DNA of 64,000 nucleotides, from NCBI RefSeq assembly GCF_019957155.1, contig NZ_JAIPME010000002.1:2119493-2183492 (forward strand). The letters are read 5' to 3'. The stretch comes from Anaerococcus murdochii. Lineage in GTDB: Bacteria > Bacillota > Clostridia > Tissierellales > Peptoniphilaceae. Positions 43,909-52,385 of the stretch are shown piece after piece. How positions within the stretch are numbered: position 1 is the stretch's first letter; each line of letters opens with the position of its first letter. Under the pieces are notes generated by a model. It saw nothing but the letters and a program-made list of their open reading frames with translations. It was not told the DNA's origin and made no database searches. A program made the position numbers and the translations under genes.

Positions 43909-43982
43909 TCCTACCCCCGTTTAAGGTCCGTATGACCATATATTTCCACACTTTTTTTAAGTCTAGTGAGTCAAAGACCATA

Positions 43983-44071
43983 TGGCGGCAAGAGAGGGAC
44001 TCGAACCCCCGCACCTTTTAAGGTCTAGCTAGTTAGCAACCAGCCCCCTTCACCATCTTGGGTATCTTGCC
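43983..44071 (-). tRNA. tRNA-Ser (anticodon GCU)
   Basis: 89 nt including a genomically encoded CCA. The acceptor stem GGCAAGA/TCTTGCC with discriminator G is complete. The anticodon loop is TTGCTAA between stems GCTGG and CTAGC, giving anticodon GCU (reads AGC and AGU). A long variable arm and a T-loop (GGGTTCGAGTCCC) are seen. It lies between the scaffold and the 44108 gene inside the prophage head module, just after a terminator. Confidence 0.93.
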
Positions 44072-44075
44072 AAAT

Positions 44076-44100
44076 AAAAAAGACGGCTTTCCCACCGTCT
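44076..44100 (-). terminator. Intrinsic terminator before the phage tRNA
   Basis: AGACGG/CCGTCT hairpin followed by T6 on the minus strand, right after the 44108 gene and 5 bp before the tRNA. Expression of the tRNA and capsid genes needs read-through or a promoter I cannot identify. Confidence 0.75.
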
Positions 44101-44107
44101 CAATTAT

Positions 44108-44365
44108 TTATTTAATTCCTTTGTTTACATTGTAATACCTGGGCTTTTTCCTCAGTTTCTTAAATTCTTCTTCGGTCAAAAGCCTCTGCATAGCAATCTT
44201 ATATTTTTTGTTATAGGGATATTTCCCACTATCAATTAATTTCCTAACATTTTCAGCATCTTTCTTGCATAAAAAATGAGCGTGCTGGTCATAGCTCCCG
44301 CCCTCTCTAATTAGCATCCGCTTTCTTTTAGGTAATTTTGGATAATATTTTATAGTCAACTTCAT
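44108..44365 (-). CDS. Small basic protein after the minor head gene
   Basis: 85 aa, basic (IKYYPKLPKRKRMLIREGG, then KIAMQRLLTEEEFKKLRKK). No named family. It lies 3 bp after the minor head protein and is the last gene before a terminator. A basic charge and a site among packaging genes suggest DNA or head contact; inferred. Confidence 0.65.
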   Translation of the reverse strand: MKLTIKYYPKLPKRKRMLIREGGSYDQHAHFLCKKDAENVRKLIDSGKYPYNKKYKIAMQRLLTEEEFKKLRKKPRYYNVNKGIK

Positions 44366-44368
44366 AGC

Positions 44369-45415
44369 TTACTTAGTCTTGTCAACCCACTTCTTCCAAT
44401 CTTCATACTTCATACCAAGCGGCACCTTGACATTTTTCCCATCCTTATCCTTAGCCATCCTAGTCCTATCCCCATAGTCTTCCCTATATTTGATAGTAGT
44501 AGTCCTACAATTAGGATGAAAAGGCGGATAATTGATACCGACCTGGATTTTATCGACTGGATAATGCTTACCATCTTTTTCTTGGCAAATAGAGCTTGTT
44601 CTATTATCAAGAGTCGCCAAAAGCTCGTATTCCTCGACCCCTAATTTCTCATAAGTTAAAACATCAGCCTGACCCTTAACATAAGCAGTCTCTGTCCTGA
44701 TTAATCTCTTAGCATTAGAGTAGTATTGCTTACCATAGACCTTAGCAAAGTCCCTAGATAGGTTCTCAATCGACCTACCCGCAATAATATTCTTAGCCAC
44801 CATAACCTGGGCCCTTTTAGCTATAAAATAAGAATTATTCCAAATATTATCAGAATAATTTGCCCCCGACCAAGGCAATTCAAGGACTTTCTTAACTTGG
44901 TTTCTTGATATGGCAACCTTATGCTTATCCATAAGGTCTAAAGCCTCTGGATTTTTGTCTTTATACTCATCATAGACATTTTTATAATAAGCATCCTCGA
45001 TAGAATCAGAAAGAAAAGACCCTATGACTTCTTCCTCCTTGCTAGCAATAATAGCCGACTGGGCCAATATTTCAGCCTGCAAGGCCTCTAGGCGGTTAAT
45101 TCTAGACCTCATAGCAAGGGTATTAAGCTCAAGTAAGAGGGCCTTATCTTGGGTTGCCTTAATCTGGTCAAGGTACTCCCTCATAGTCATACGCCAGACC
45201 CTAAACTCATCGCCCTCAATTAATTCCTGGGCCTTATTTGCCGACACCATGTTATCACTCATAAATTGTCCGTATAGGCTTTTAATCGACTTGTCTATAT
45301 CTTTACTTGCCTTATCATAATAACGCCCCAATTTAAGGACTACAGAGTCAGCAGAGTCCAATAGGTCTAGTAACCTATCCTCACTTCTCTTTTGCCAATA
45401 GGTCTTTTTCTTCAT
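44369..45415 (-). CDS. Minor head protein, SPP1 gp7 / Mu gpF family
   Basis: 348 aa. The C-terminal conserved block is typical: TAYVKGQADVLTYEKLGVEE, TLDNRTSSICQEKDGKHY and NYPPFHPNCRTTTIKY (two conserved Cys and His). It assists head morphogenesis at the portal. It overlaps the portal gene by 35 nt; the start has GGAGG within the portal coding end. Confidence 0.92.
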   Translation of the reverse strand: MKKKTYWQKRSEDRLLDLLDSADSVVLKLGRYYDKASKDIDKSIKSLYGQFMSDNMVSANKAQELIEGDEFRVWRMTMREYLDQIKATQDKALLLELNTLAMRSRINRLEALQAEILAQSAIIASKEEEVIGSFLSDSIEDAYYKNVYDEYKDKNPEALDLMDKHKVAISRNQVKKVLELPWSGANYSDNIWNNSYFIAKRAQVMVAKNIIAGRSIENLSRDFAKVYGKQYYSNAKRLIRTETAYVKGQADVLTYEKLGVEEYELLATLDNRTSSICQEKDGKHYPVDKIQVGINYPPFHPNCRTTTIKYREDYGDRTRMAKDKDGKNVKVPLGMKYEDWKKWVDKTK

Positions 45416-46745
45416 CTTCGTGACCTCCTAGATTTTTGTAAGCCTGCATAGACTTATCAAAGTTTTCTTGGTCCTCGTCGGCCTTTTTCTCCATCTCATC
45501 GGCTGGATTTTCTATAAAAGGCAGCAAAGACAACCTTGTCTCAGTCGATACATCCTGACTTAGATTTTGTACAATCTGAGTAAGCTCAAGAATATTTTGA
45601 GGCAAGGAATCAGAAAATTGCATTTCAATCTGATTTCTAACCACTTCAGAATTGTTTATGACATTTAGATAAGAAGCAATTAGATCCATACGCCTAGAAA
45701 GCGACTCCCTAAAATACATCTCCTTAGTGTTCCTCAATTCCTCAGCAGTTAGAAGCTTAAGCCTCAAAGACACACCAGGCAAATTAGTTCCAAAAGACTC
45801 ATCGGCAAAATCTGGAGTAAAGGAGAACTTATGAATATCCTTATTGACTCTCAATTTAAAGTTTTCAACCCATGAATCGTTGACATCCTTAACAACCCAC
45901 TTAGCATCGCCGTCTGAATCAAGCAATAAAATTCTTTGTTTATTCATCTTCTTGACATCTTCCTCATCAGTAGCCCCGTAATTAACTAGAGCCAGATAAG
46001 CATCAGAAAATTGGTCCATATCATTAAGGGTATTAGATTGTTCACGATTATAAGCGTCAATCAAGGTAATAACCTGCTCAAAATCCCCTTGCACTTCCTT
46101 GTTATTCTTAAAATGAATCAAAGGCACAGCCCCAAAAGGATGAGGCTTTACATCTTCAAGCCTAAAGACGCCAGAGCTAGCCTCATCAGTATATAAATAC
46201 ACAGCCTTATCATCATAAAGATAAGCATAAGTCGAAGTTTTCCCATCGACATGAGATACATAGTATCTAATTCCAAACTTAACCCTATCCTCGATAGACA
46301 TATCATAAATTAAAAAGGCGTTGTCAGGTTCAATCGCCTTAAACCTAACATCCGCCTTGTCATCTACCCACAAAAGCTCGTAAGCCTCGCCCTTAATCGA
46401 ACAAGTCTTAGCCAAGGTCAAATTCTCCTTAGCCTCGTTATTGTGATTACATATTTTTTGATATTCTTCTAAAAACCTATCGTCTTCGTCCTCATCAAGG
46501 GCAGTAGCCACATACTTAACCGACTGACCCATAAAAAAGCCAGTATTAAAATCAGTAATATACTTAGGATAAGGATGGACTAATTTATTCTCCTTTTCTT
46601 TATCTGCTGCCCCATTTTCCAAAATCAAATGCTTACCCAAATAATAATCTTGTAACTTAACATACCTACCAATCAAGGCAGAATGTTTTTTAATAAAATC
46701 CCCGACATCGCCAGGGCTTAATTCATCTTTTAAAGTTCTAAACAT
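45381..46745 (-). CDS. Portal protein (SPP1 gp6-like)
   Basis: 454 aa. SPP1 gp6-type features: GDVGDFIKKHSALIGRYVKL, KYITDFNTGFFMGQSVKY, IDAYNREQSNTLNDMDQF and SVLRLKLLTAEELRN-like SLRLKLLTAEELRNTKEMYF. It forms the dodecameric ring through which DNA enters. Ends acidic. Confidence 0.93.
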   Translation of the reverse strand: MFRTLKDELSPGDVGDFIKKHSALIGRYVKLQDYYLGKHLILENGAADKEKENKLVHPYPKYITDFNTGFFMGQSVKYVATALDEDEDDRFLEEYQKICNHNNEAKENLTLAKTCSIKGEAYELLWVDDKADVRFKAIEPDNAFLIYDMSIEDRVKFGIRYYVSHVDGKTSTYAYLYDDKAVYLYTDEASSGVFRLEDVKPHPFGAVPLIHFKNNKEVQGDFEQVITLIDAYNREQSNTLNDMDQFSDAYLALVNYGATDEEDVKKMNKQRILLLDSDGDAKWVVKDVNDSWVENFKLRVNKDIHKFSFTPDFADESFGTNLPGVSLRLKLLTAEELRNTKEMYFRESLSRRMDLIASYLNVINNSEVVRNQIEMQFSDSLPQNILELTQIVQNLSQDVSTETRLSLLPFIENPADEMEKKADEDQENFDKSMQAYKNLGGHEDEEKDLLAKEK

Positions 46746-46747
46746 AA

Positions 46748-48022
46748 TTATAGGCCCAGAGCCTTCTTGCTCATAGACCTTACCTTCCTTTCAAGCATAT
46801 CTTCACTTAGTGCATACCTAGTAGCATCAATTGAGTGGTTATCCTTATCTTCAAGCCTAGGTATTGTATCACCCCACCTATCAGTCTGATAGTCGATGTT
46901 CTCAAACTCCATAGCAGTATTAGGACACCTCTTAGGGTCAATAATAATAGCCTCCAAATCATCAAGCCACTTTTCTCCAAACTCCACCGAGCCTGGTTTC
47001 TTTTCAGCCCCTCCAATCTGGATGCCGTAAGACTTAACCTCCGCAATCGACTTAGGCTCAGCAGAATCGGCAATAATCCTAGTATCATCAAACTTATATT
47101 TTTTAATCAGATTAGCAGCCTGGCGGTTTGAAATCTTAACTCCATATAATTCATCAAATATAAAAATCCTTCGCCTAGTCTTATCATAATGAATGCGAAC
47201 CATAGCCAAAGGATCAGTAGCATAGCCCCAGTCGAGGCCTTGTCTTATATTGTCAAAATTATTTATTTCATCTCTTTTTATCTCCCTAAAGACTAAATTA
47301 TCAAAAGGAACAACCCCAGAACCAATAGCCTTACCCATATACTCCCAGTCATACTTTAAAGGCTGGATTTTCTTAACGTGAAGAGCCTCATCTTTAAAAA
47401 CTTGGGAAATATAAGGATTATCCAAATAAGTTGAGTGATGAACGTAGGTCAAATCAGAAACAAACTGAGTTTCAAACTTCTTATTTACCCAAGATTGCTT
47501 ACGCTTAGGCGGGTTATACGAATAAAAAAGCTTATAGGAAAGTCCCTCAGGTAATTCAGCTCTCAAGACCGAATTTTCAATCATAGAAACTTCTTCCTCA
47601 GTCTTAAACTCCGCCAACTCCTCAATCCATAAAGTCGCCACAGGAAACTTAGCCACCTTTAAAGACTTAATCTTTGCAGGATCATCAGCACCCCTAAATA
47701 TAATAGAATTACCACGAGGTAAATAAGTAATCTTTAAAGGACTTTTACCAAAATTAAAGTAAGCCCCAACTCCAAGGACGTCCACAGCCTCCTTAAGCTG
47801 CTCATAAACCGACTCAAAAAGGGTGTTGCCAACCTTACGTACACAAAGGACAGATATAGGATTATTAATAACGTCCAGAATAATCTCTAATGAAATCATA
47901 AAAGACTTACCAGACCCACGGCCACCCTTTAAAACATATCTTAAATACTCTTTATTCTTAACCTTCTTGTGAAAATCAACAAAGCAAGGATTGAAAATTG
48001 TTGAAAGTCTAGCCGATATCAT
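46748..48022 (-). CDS. Terminase large subunit (PBSX type)
   Basis: 424 aa packaging ATPase and nuclease. Walker A is GGRGSGKSFMI (about residues 33-43), the Walker B region is ATLWIEELAEF, and the nuclease acidic residues lie in GLDWGYATDP, IIADSAEPKSI and DNHSIDATRYALSE. It overlaps the small subunit by 14 nt. PBSX-type terminases usually package by headful, but that is not shown here. Confidence 0.95.
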   Translation of the reverse strand: MISARLSTIFNPCFVDFHKKVKNKEYLRYVLKGGRGSGKSFMISLEIILDVINNPISVLCVRKVGNTLFESVYEQLKEAVDVLGVGAYFNFGKSPLKITYLPRGNSIIFRGADDPAKIKSLKVAKFPVATLWIEELAEFKTEEEVSMIENSVLRAELPEGLSYKLFYSYNPPKRKQSWVNKKFETQFVSDLTYVHHSTYLDNPYISQVFKDEALHVKKIQPLKYDWEYMGKAIGSGVVPFDNLVFREIKRDEINNFDNIRQGLDWGYATDPLAMVRIHYDKTRRRIFIFDELYGVKISNRQAANLIKKYKFDDTRIIADSAEPKSIAEVKSYGIQIGGAEKKPGSVEFGEKWLDDLEAIIIDPKRCPNTAMEFENIDYQTDRWGDTIPRLEDKDNHSIDATRYALSEDMLERKVRSMSKKALGL

Positions 48023-48452
48023 CGATTATTTTCACTCCCTCGATTAAGTTAAGGTCAACCTCTTTAGCTTTTCTATCAAGCCAAACATCAGGCTTTCTAT
48101 TTTTTAACCAAAATATCTGGGCTGTGGTATCGGGCATAACATGCCTAGTAATAGTGATTTTTTCAACATATTTTTTGCCATCTACCATCTTCTGCACCGT
48201 CTTGACCTCATCATAATCGTAGCCAAGAGCCCTTTTTAGAAGTTTATTTTCAACCTCAATGTCGACTACTTCCTTACCTCTTTTTAAGGCTGCCGAAATT
48301 GGCGGATACTTATCCCTCCAAACTCTTAAAGTAGAATAGGCAATCCCCATATTCTTAGATATTTGCTCGTCAGTAAGTCCATCTCTAGCCCAAGCTTCTA
48401 TTTTTATTAAATTGTCATCCTCAAGCCATTCTAGATACTTACCTCTAGCCAA
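48009..48452 (-). CDS. Terminase small subunit
   Basis: 147 aa. The N-terminal helix-turn-helix (DGLTDEQISKNMGIAYSTLR with the recognition helix VWRDKYPPI) binds the packaging site. The C-terminal part includes KRALGYDYDEVKTVQKMV and PDTTAQIFWLKNRKPDVWLD, typical of PBSX-like small terminases. It precedes the large subunit with a 14 nt overlap. Confidence 0.9.
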   Translation of the reverse strand: MARGKYLEWLEDDNLIKIEAWARDGLTDEQISKNMGIAYSTLRVWRDKYPPISAALKRGKEVVDIEVENKLLKRALGYDYDEVKTVQKMVDGKKYVEKITITRHVMPDTTAQIFWLKNRKPDVWLDRKAKEVDLNLIEGVKIIDDIG

Positions 48453-48460
48453 ATAATCAC

Positions 48461-49246
48461 CTACCTAATCAGTCCCCATTCAGCAAACTTCTCAAATCCT
48501 CCGATAATGTTAATATAGTTTCTAGCAATATGGACTATCTCTTCATAAGGTCTTCCATCGATTGTTTCATCTCCAATAGCACACGACAATTTCACTTCTT
48601 CCCCTGTTTCCTGTGCCTTTAAATATGCATAGATATTAACCGACACATCCGCCTTGGATAAGTCTTTTCCATGTAGACCTCCACCAGTCACACCGTCGCC
48701 CATATCTGAGCCTAACTTTCTATTAGTACAACCAGTATCTACATCAAGGCCTCCAGCCCAATCCCCTAAAGGATTAATAACTGACCCTCTATACTTATCT
48801 TGTAATTCTTTGCTATCAGCATTTGACTGACAAATAATTAGCCTATCATCATCAAGGATATACTTCCCATCTTTTTCGTATTGATCGTAAATGTTTTTAG
48901 CTATTGAGGTTAGATGTTTTTGCTCCTTAGTAACAGGGCTACCTTTGAAAATTCCATTATCCCCACACCTAACTTTGCCATCTTGATTTTTAGCAAGGTG
49001 TTCATCTTGCCTAGCATGGATAATCTCCACATCATCAATATCAGCAATTCTCTTAACTATTTTTTGTATATCTCCAAAATCAAAAAAACGCGAAGATTCA
49101 ATAATGATATTGCATACCCCGTGTCCAATTAAAACCTCTACTGCTATTTTAGGTTCATCTTCAATTTTATATCCCAAATCAACTATTGCCCCTGCTATCC
49201 TATCAGCTATCTTGTCAGGATGCATCGGATTAACTTTTTCAAACAT
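48461..49246 (-). CDS. Compact phage S-adenosylmethionine synthetase (MetK-like)
   Basis: 261 aa, clearly related to MetK but about 130 aa shorter than the usual 385-400. Retained motifs: HPDKIADRIAGAIVD (ATP-binding His and Asp), VRCGDNGIFKGS (MetK GDQG with Gln to Asn), DTGCTNRKLGSDMGDG (GLTGRKI-like) and GGGLHGKDLSKADVSVNIY (GGGAFSGKDPxKVDRS-like). It should make SAM from Met and ATP. It begins one base after the DNA methyltransferase stop, so enzyme and cofactor source are paired. Activity is inferred. Confidence 0.88.
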   Translation of the reverse strand: MFEKVNPMHPDKIADRIAGAIVDLGYKIEDEPKIAVEVLIGHGVCNIIIESSRFFDFGDIQKIVKRIADIDDVEIIHARQDEHLAKNQDGKVRCGDNGIFKGSPVTKEQKHLTSIAKNIYDQYEKDGKYILDDDRLIICQSNADSKELQDKYRGSVINPLGDWAGGLDVDTGCTNRKLGSDMGDGVTGGGLHGKDLSKADVSVNIYAYLKAQETGEEVKLSCAIGDETIDGRPYEEIVHIARNYINIIGGFEKFAEWGLIR

Positions 49247-50509
49247 TTATATCTCCTCCTCTAATATTGCTTTATCCCCTGTAAATTCTTCCCACCTATT
49301 TATAATCGCCTCTGCATAAACAGGCTCAAACTCCATCAAATATGCTTTACGTCCTGTCTGCTCGCAGGCTATCAAGGTGCTACCACTTCCACCAAATAAA
49401 TCCAAAACTCTTTCTCCTTTTCTTGAGGAATTGAGAATCGACTTAGCCATAAGTTTAATAGGCTTCATGGTTGGATGTAGCTCGCTTCTTTCAGGTTTAT
49501 CTTCTCGAATAATTGTAGAACCAGAATCTATGATATTTTCAAGACTTTTTGCATAATCTCTTAACTCATCATAATCCAACTGATTTATATTAGGTTTGTT
49601 ATCAATTACTGTCGTTTCTGTAAAATCTTGGCAATAATAATGCCCCTCTCCTTCTTTCCAACCGTATAAGCAAGGCTCGTGCTTCCAATTGTAGTCCTGT
49701 CTGGATAGAGTTGCTGAACTTTTTACCCAAATCAATACCTGCCTGGCGGGCATATCTAATTCAGTTAATGCGTAGTTCCAAGGTGCTCTTTTAGCATCTG
49801 CATGCCAAAGATAGTAAACTCCTCCTGGCTTTAATACTCTTTCTATTTGTTCACAAGCCAAATAAGCAAACTCTTTGAAGTCATCATCTGATAGATTGTC
49901 ATTTTCAATCTTCCCAGCTGAATTCTCATAATTAACATTATAAGGTGGATCCGTAACACATAAATCCATTTCTTGGCCTTGAATTAACTTGTCCACATCT
50001 TCGGGTTTAGTAGAATCACCGCACATCAATCTATGGTCACCCAAAATCCATATCTGCCCTTTAGAAACTTTGCACTCTTCTGGAATAGATACATCTTCGA
50101 CATCTTCGATAATTTCCTCAGCCAATTCTTCAAGCTCATCAAAGCCAAACTGAGTCATATCAATGCCTTCCACCCCCCCTAGTTCATTTTCAAGGGCTTC
50201 AAGGTCCCATTGTGCGAGTTCCCCAACCTTATTGTCAGCAAGCCTGAAAGCTTTGACTTCATTATCAGTCAAATCGTCGGCTACTATAACAGGGACTTTG
50301 CCCATATCTAATTTTTTAGCAGCAAGTAACCTGGTGTGGCCAGTTACAATCTCGCTTTGGCTATCTACGACAATGGGAACTTTAAATCCAAAGTTCTTAA
50401 TACTAGATGCTACAGCGTCCACTGCTTTTTTATTATCCCTAGGATTGTTGACATAAGGGATGAGTTCATCAACGTTTTTATAGACTATATTAATTTCCTT
50501 TTTATCCAT
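49247..50509 (-). CDS. ParB-like domain / DNA methyltransferase fusion
   Basis: 420 aa. Residues about 1-110 are a ParB/sulfiredoxin-like domain (LIPYVNNPRDN, GFKVPIVVD, IVTGHTRLLAAKKL). The rest is a beta-class N4/N6 amino-methyltransferase: motif IV DPPYNVNYE (about residue 190) precedes the SAM motif DLFGGSGSTLIACEQ near the C-terminus. Such proteins sit before the terminase in many Firmicutes phages and probably protect phage DNA from host restriction. The leader holds a structured RNA. Confidence 0.93.
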   Translation of the reverse strand: MDKKEINIVYKNVDELIPYVNNPRDNKKAVDAVASSIKNFGFKVPIVVDSQSEIVTGHTRLLAAKKLDMGKVPVIVADDLTDNEVKAFRLADNKVGELAQWDLEALENELGGVEGIDMTQFGFDELEELAEEIIEDVEDVSIPEECKVSKGQIWILGDHRLMCGDSTKPEDVDKLIQGQEMDLCVTDPPYNVNYENSAGKIENDNLSDDDFKEFAYLACEQIERVLKPGGVYYLWHADAKRAPWNYALTELDMPARQVLIWVKSSATLSRQDYNWKHEPCLYGWKEGEGHYYCQDFTETTVIDNKPNINQLDYDELRDYAKSLENIIDSGSTIIREDKPERSELHPTMKPIKLMAKSILNSSRKGERVLDLFGGSGSTLIACEQTGRKAYLMEFEPVYAEAIINRWEEFTGDKAILEEEI

Positions 50510-50530
50510 ATAACCTCCTATAATTTAAGT

Positions 50531-50669
50531 CCATCAACCAAGCCGCCAGTAAAAAGAATAATCTGTCAAACAATAATATATTTTTAAAGGAGAAATCACT
50601 TAGCAGCAATGGATAATTTTTCTGTCCCAATCATCAACGAAAGGAGGTCCTAGCGGCTTGGTTCATAGA
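50531..50669 (-). ncRNA. Structured leader RNA of the methyltransferase-MetK-terminase operon
   Basis: Two 19-nt arms (50669-50651 and 50549-50531, minus strand) enclose about 100 nt. As minus-strand RNA 18 of 19 positions pair, including ACCAAGCCGC/GCGGCTTGGT; several mismatches on the plus strand become G-U pairs on the minus strand, so selection seems to act on the minus RNA. The interior has AT-rich sequence and a GGACCTCC-like strand near its 5' side. It matches no riboswitch class I know and lies 22 bp before the ATG. Confidence 0.55.
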
Positions 50670-50682
50670 CTTAAAAAAAACA

Positions 50683-50717
50683 TAAAAAAAAGACGGCACA
50701 ATCGCCGTCTATAGATT
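50683..50717 (-). terminator. Intrinsic terminator between late promoter and structured leader
   Basis: AGACGGC/GCCGTCT hairpin followed by T8 on the minus strand. It lies about 50 bp after the predicted start of the promoter at 50770-50798 and before the methyltransferase gene, so it would attenuate that transcript unless antiterminated. Confidence 0.85.
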
Positions 50718-50769
50718 TTGAGTTAATACAGAACATCTAAAATTAGTTACACTTTAACATTCTACCTTA

Positions 50770-50798
50770 ATTGTAATATAAAAGGCTGTTTTTGTCAA
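50770..50798 (-). promoter_or_regulatory. Probable late promoter
   Basis: TTGACA (50798-50793) and TACAAT (50775-50770) with a 17 bp spacer on the minus strand, immediately after the RinA/ArpU-like activator gene and ahead of the packaging operon. Confidence 0.75.
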
Positions 50799-50806
50799 CC
50801 TAAAGC

Positions 50807-51271
50807 CTAATTAAAAAGCTTTTTATACAAAAAAAGTAAAGCAACATCCGACTTCTTCCAAATAGCTGAATGACTCAAGTTATACTTTTCCCCAAGCGAC
50901 CTCATCGACTCAGACCTATAAATCCAAACCGAATAGACAATAGTCGCCATCTGAGGATCAGGCAAAGCCTTAATAGCCTCCCTAACCTCCTTAGTCTCAG
51001 CACTCAAGTGACCAAGCCCTTCCTCAAGCTCCCTCAAATCATCCAGAATCTTTACAATCTTATCCTCCTGACTAGAACCACCCCCTTTCGTAGGATTAGG
51101 ATTACCCATCCCCGACTTAAGACAATCAAGCCTATCCCTTTTAACTTCGATTTCATCCAAAATCTCCGCCATAGTATCAAGGTCAAGCTCATACCTCCTA
51201 AGCCTCTCCTTAACACGACCGCACCTCTCACGGTCCCTAGCACGATTGATTTTATCCTTAAATCTACTCAT
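50807..51271 (-). CDS. RinA/ArpU-like late transcription activator
   Basis: 154 aa. Basic N-terminus, a coiled coil (about residues 30-100), then a sigma-70 region-4-like helix-turn-helix: YRSESMRSLGEKYNLSHSAIWKK. ArpU/RinA/DUF1492 regulators of this build sit just before the packaging genes and switch on late transcription. The strongest promoter candidate of the late region lies 9 bp beyond its stop. Confidence 0.8.
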   Translation of the reverse strand: MSRFKDKINRARDRERCGRVKERLRRYELDLDTMAEILDEIEVKRDRLDCLKSGMGNPNPTKGGGSSQEDKIVKILDDLRELEEGLGHLSAETKEVREAIKALPDPQMATIVYSVWIYRSESMRSLGEKYNLSHSAIWKKSDVALLFLYKKLFN

Positions 51272-51617
51272 TTTTTAACTCCTCAATCTTATCAAAAACA
51301 TAATCAATACTTCCCTTAATCTCATCCTTGGTCATCCTGTAAACATCTTCAACCTCATAATCCTTAGTCAAAGCCATCATATACATCTCCTCCTTGGCAG
51401 GGATAAGCACAGTAGCTAGGGTTGACACTACAAAAAATATCCCAGCAACCTTTAAAAATCCTTTAACTGATTTTTCTTCAGAATCTGATAACATTTCAGT
51501 TGTGTCCAAATAAAACCATCCTCCAATAAACAAAACTCCAATGGATAAAATCAAAAAAAGTAAAGCAAAATTACTTATCTTATCTAAAATAGAAATTAAA
51601 TATATAATCCTACTCAT
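51264..51617 (-). CDS. Two-TM phage membrane protein
   Basis: 117 aa from the ATG at 51617 (MSRIIYLISIL), which overlaps the MazG-like stop. Two hydrophobic helices (LLFLILSIGVLFIGGWF and VAGIFFVVSTLATVLIP) and a cytoplasmic charged tail rich in Asp/Glu. Function unknown; superinfection-exclusion proteins can look like this. Confidence 0.65.
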   Translation of the reverse strand: MSRIIYLISILDKISNFALLFLILSIGVLFIGGWFYLDTTEMLSDSEEKSVKGFLKVAGIFFVVSTLATVLIPAKEEMYMMALTKDYEVEDVYRMTKDEIKGSIDYVFDKIEELKNE

Positions 51618-51960
51618 CAAGGTCCTCCGCCTTCACAAAAGTCCCGTTAATAGTCTTTCCTTTTCTCTTGCTAATCTTTTCATAAGCCATCTCGAGGCAC
51701 TTTACAGGGTCAATTCCAATCTGTTCACAAAGGATAATCAAAGTAACGAAAATATCTCCCATTTCAGTTTTTATATCATCATCTGTTAGCCATATTTTAA
51801 ACTGTGGTTTAAAAAATTTCATGTCGAAGTCCATCTCCGTCTTAAACTCAAAAACCTCCTCGATAAACTTCATAAACTGTTTATCCGCATTTTCTGAATG
51901 GAGCAAATCCTTATCATCTGCCCATTTTAAAACCTTATCTTTTAAATCCTCAAAATTCAT
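51610..51960 (-). CDS. MazG-like nucleotide pyrophosphohydrolase
   Basis: 116 aa from the ATG at 51960, which is preceded by TAGGAGTG; an earlier GTG at 51969 is less likely. MazG-like features: FIEEVFEFKTEMDFD (E..E), TEMGDIFVTLIILCEQ (EXXD). Such all-alpha NTP-pyrophosphatases cleave dNTPs or damaged nucleotides. Small MazG-like proteins are common in phages, where they may adjust nucleotide pools or (p)ppGpp. Confidence 0.85.
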   Translation of the reverse strand: MNFEDLKDKVLKWADDKDLLHSENADKQFMKFIEEVFEFKTEMDFDMKFFKPQFKIWLTDDDIKTEMGDIFVTLIILCEQIGIDPVKCLEMAYEKISKRKGKTINGTFVKAEDLDE

Positions 51961-52195
51961 TCCATTCACTCCTAAAAAAATCCCTTAAACTTCTACCACT
52001 AACCGCCTTAATTTCTCTTACATCTACCAATTCTAAACCACGACCATAATCAACCACAGCTACTGGAAGTGTAATAATTCCCTCTTCTAACCTTCCTCTT
52101 ATAGGTTGCAAATCAACGATTTTAGAATACTGATATATACCATAAAAATCAGCCGTCACTTCTTTATCGTTTAATTCAAGCTTACATTTTTTCAT
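51950..52195 (-). CDS. Small phage protein, unknown
   Basis: 81 aa with a strand-rich first half (KLELNDKEVTADFYGIYQYS) and a hydrophobic stretch (GIITLPVAVVDYG). No family recognised. It overlaps the MazG-like gene by 11 nt. Confidence 0.6.
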   Translation of the reverse strand: MKKCKLELNDKEVTADFYGIYQYSKIVDLQPIRGRLEEGIITLPVAVVDYGRGLELVDVREIKAVSGRSLRDFFRSEWNEF

Positions 52196-52196
52196 C

Positions 52197-52385
52197 TTAA
52201 TCTCCCCATTTCATGGTTACAAAAACACTATCAGTTTTATCAGAATAATTAACATCTATAGCATCTAAAGGGGTCTCAACTACTCCACATCGCCTTAACT
52301 CGTCTTTTAATTCAAACAATTCAAATTTCAATTCGCTTTCTGGGTCATAGTCAGAAAACCAATCTAAAAAATCTTTTACTTTCAT
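52197..52385 (-). CDS. Small acidic phage protein, unknown
   Basis: 62 aa, begins MKVKDFLDWFSDYDPESELKF. The opening MKVKDfL resembles MKVKDLIKEL of the 52552 gene, as if both share an N-terminal motif. Acidic; no known domain. Overlaps the preceding gene by ATGA. Confidence 0.6.
   Translation of the reverse strand: MKVKDFLDWFSDYDPESELKFELFELKDELRRCGVVETPLDAIDVNYSDKTDSVFVTMKWGD

Noticed and set aside
50527..50672. SAM riboswitch (S-box, SMK) before the methyltransferase
   Set aside because: None of the conserved cores of the SAM riboswitch classes I know are present; the structure is listed as unassigned.
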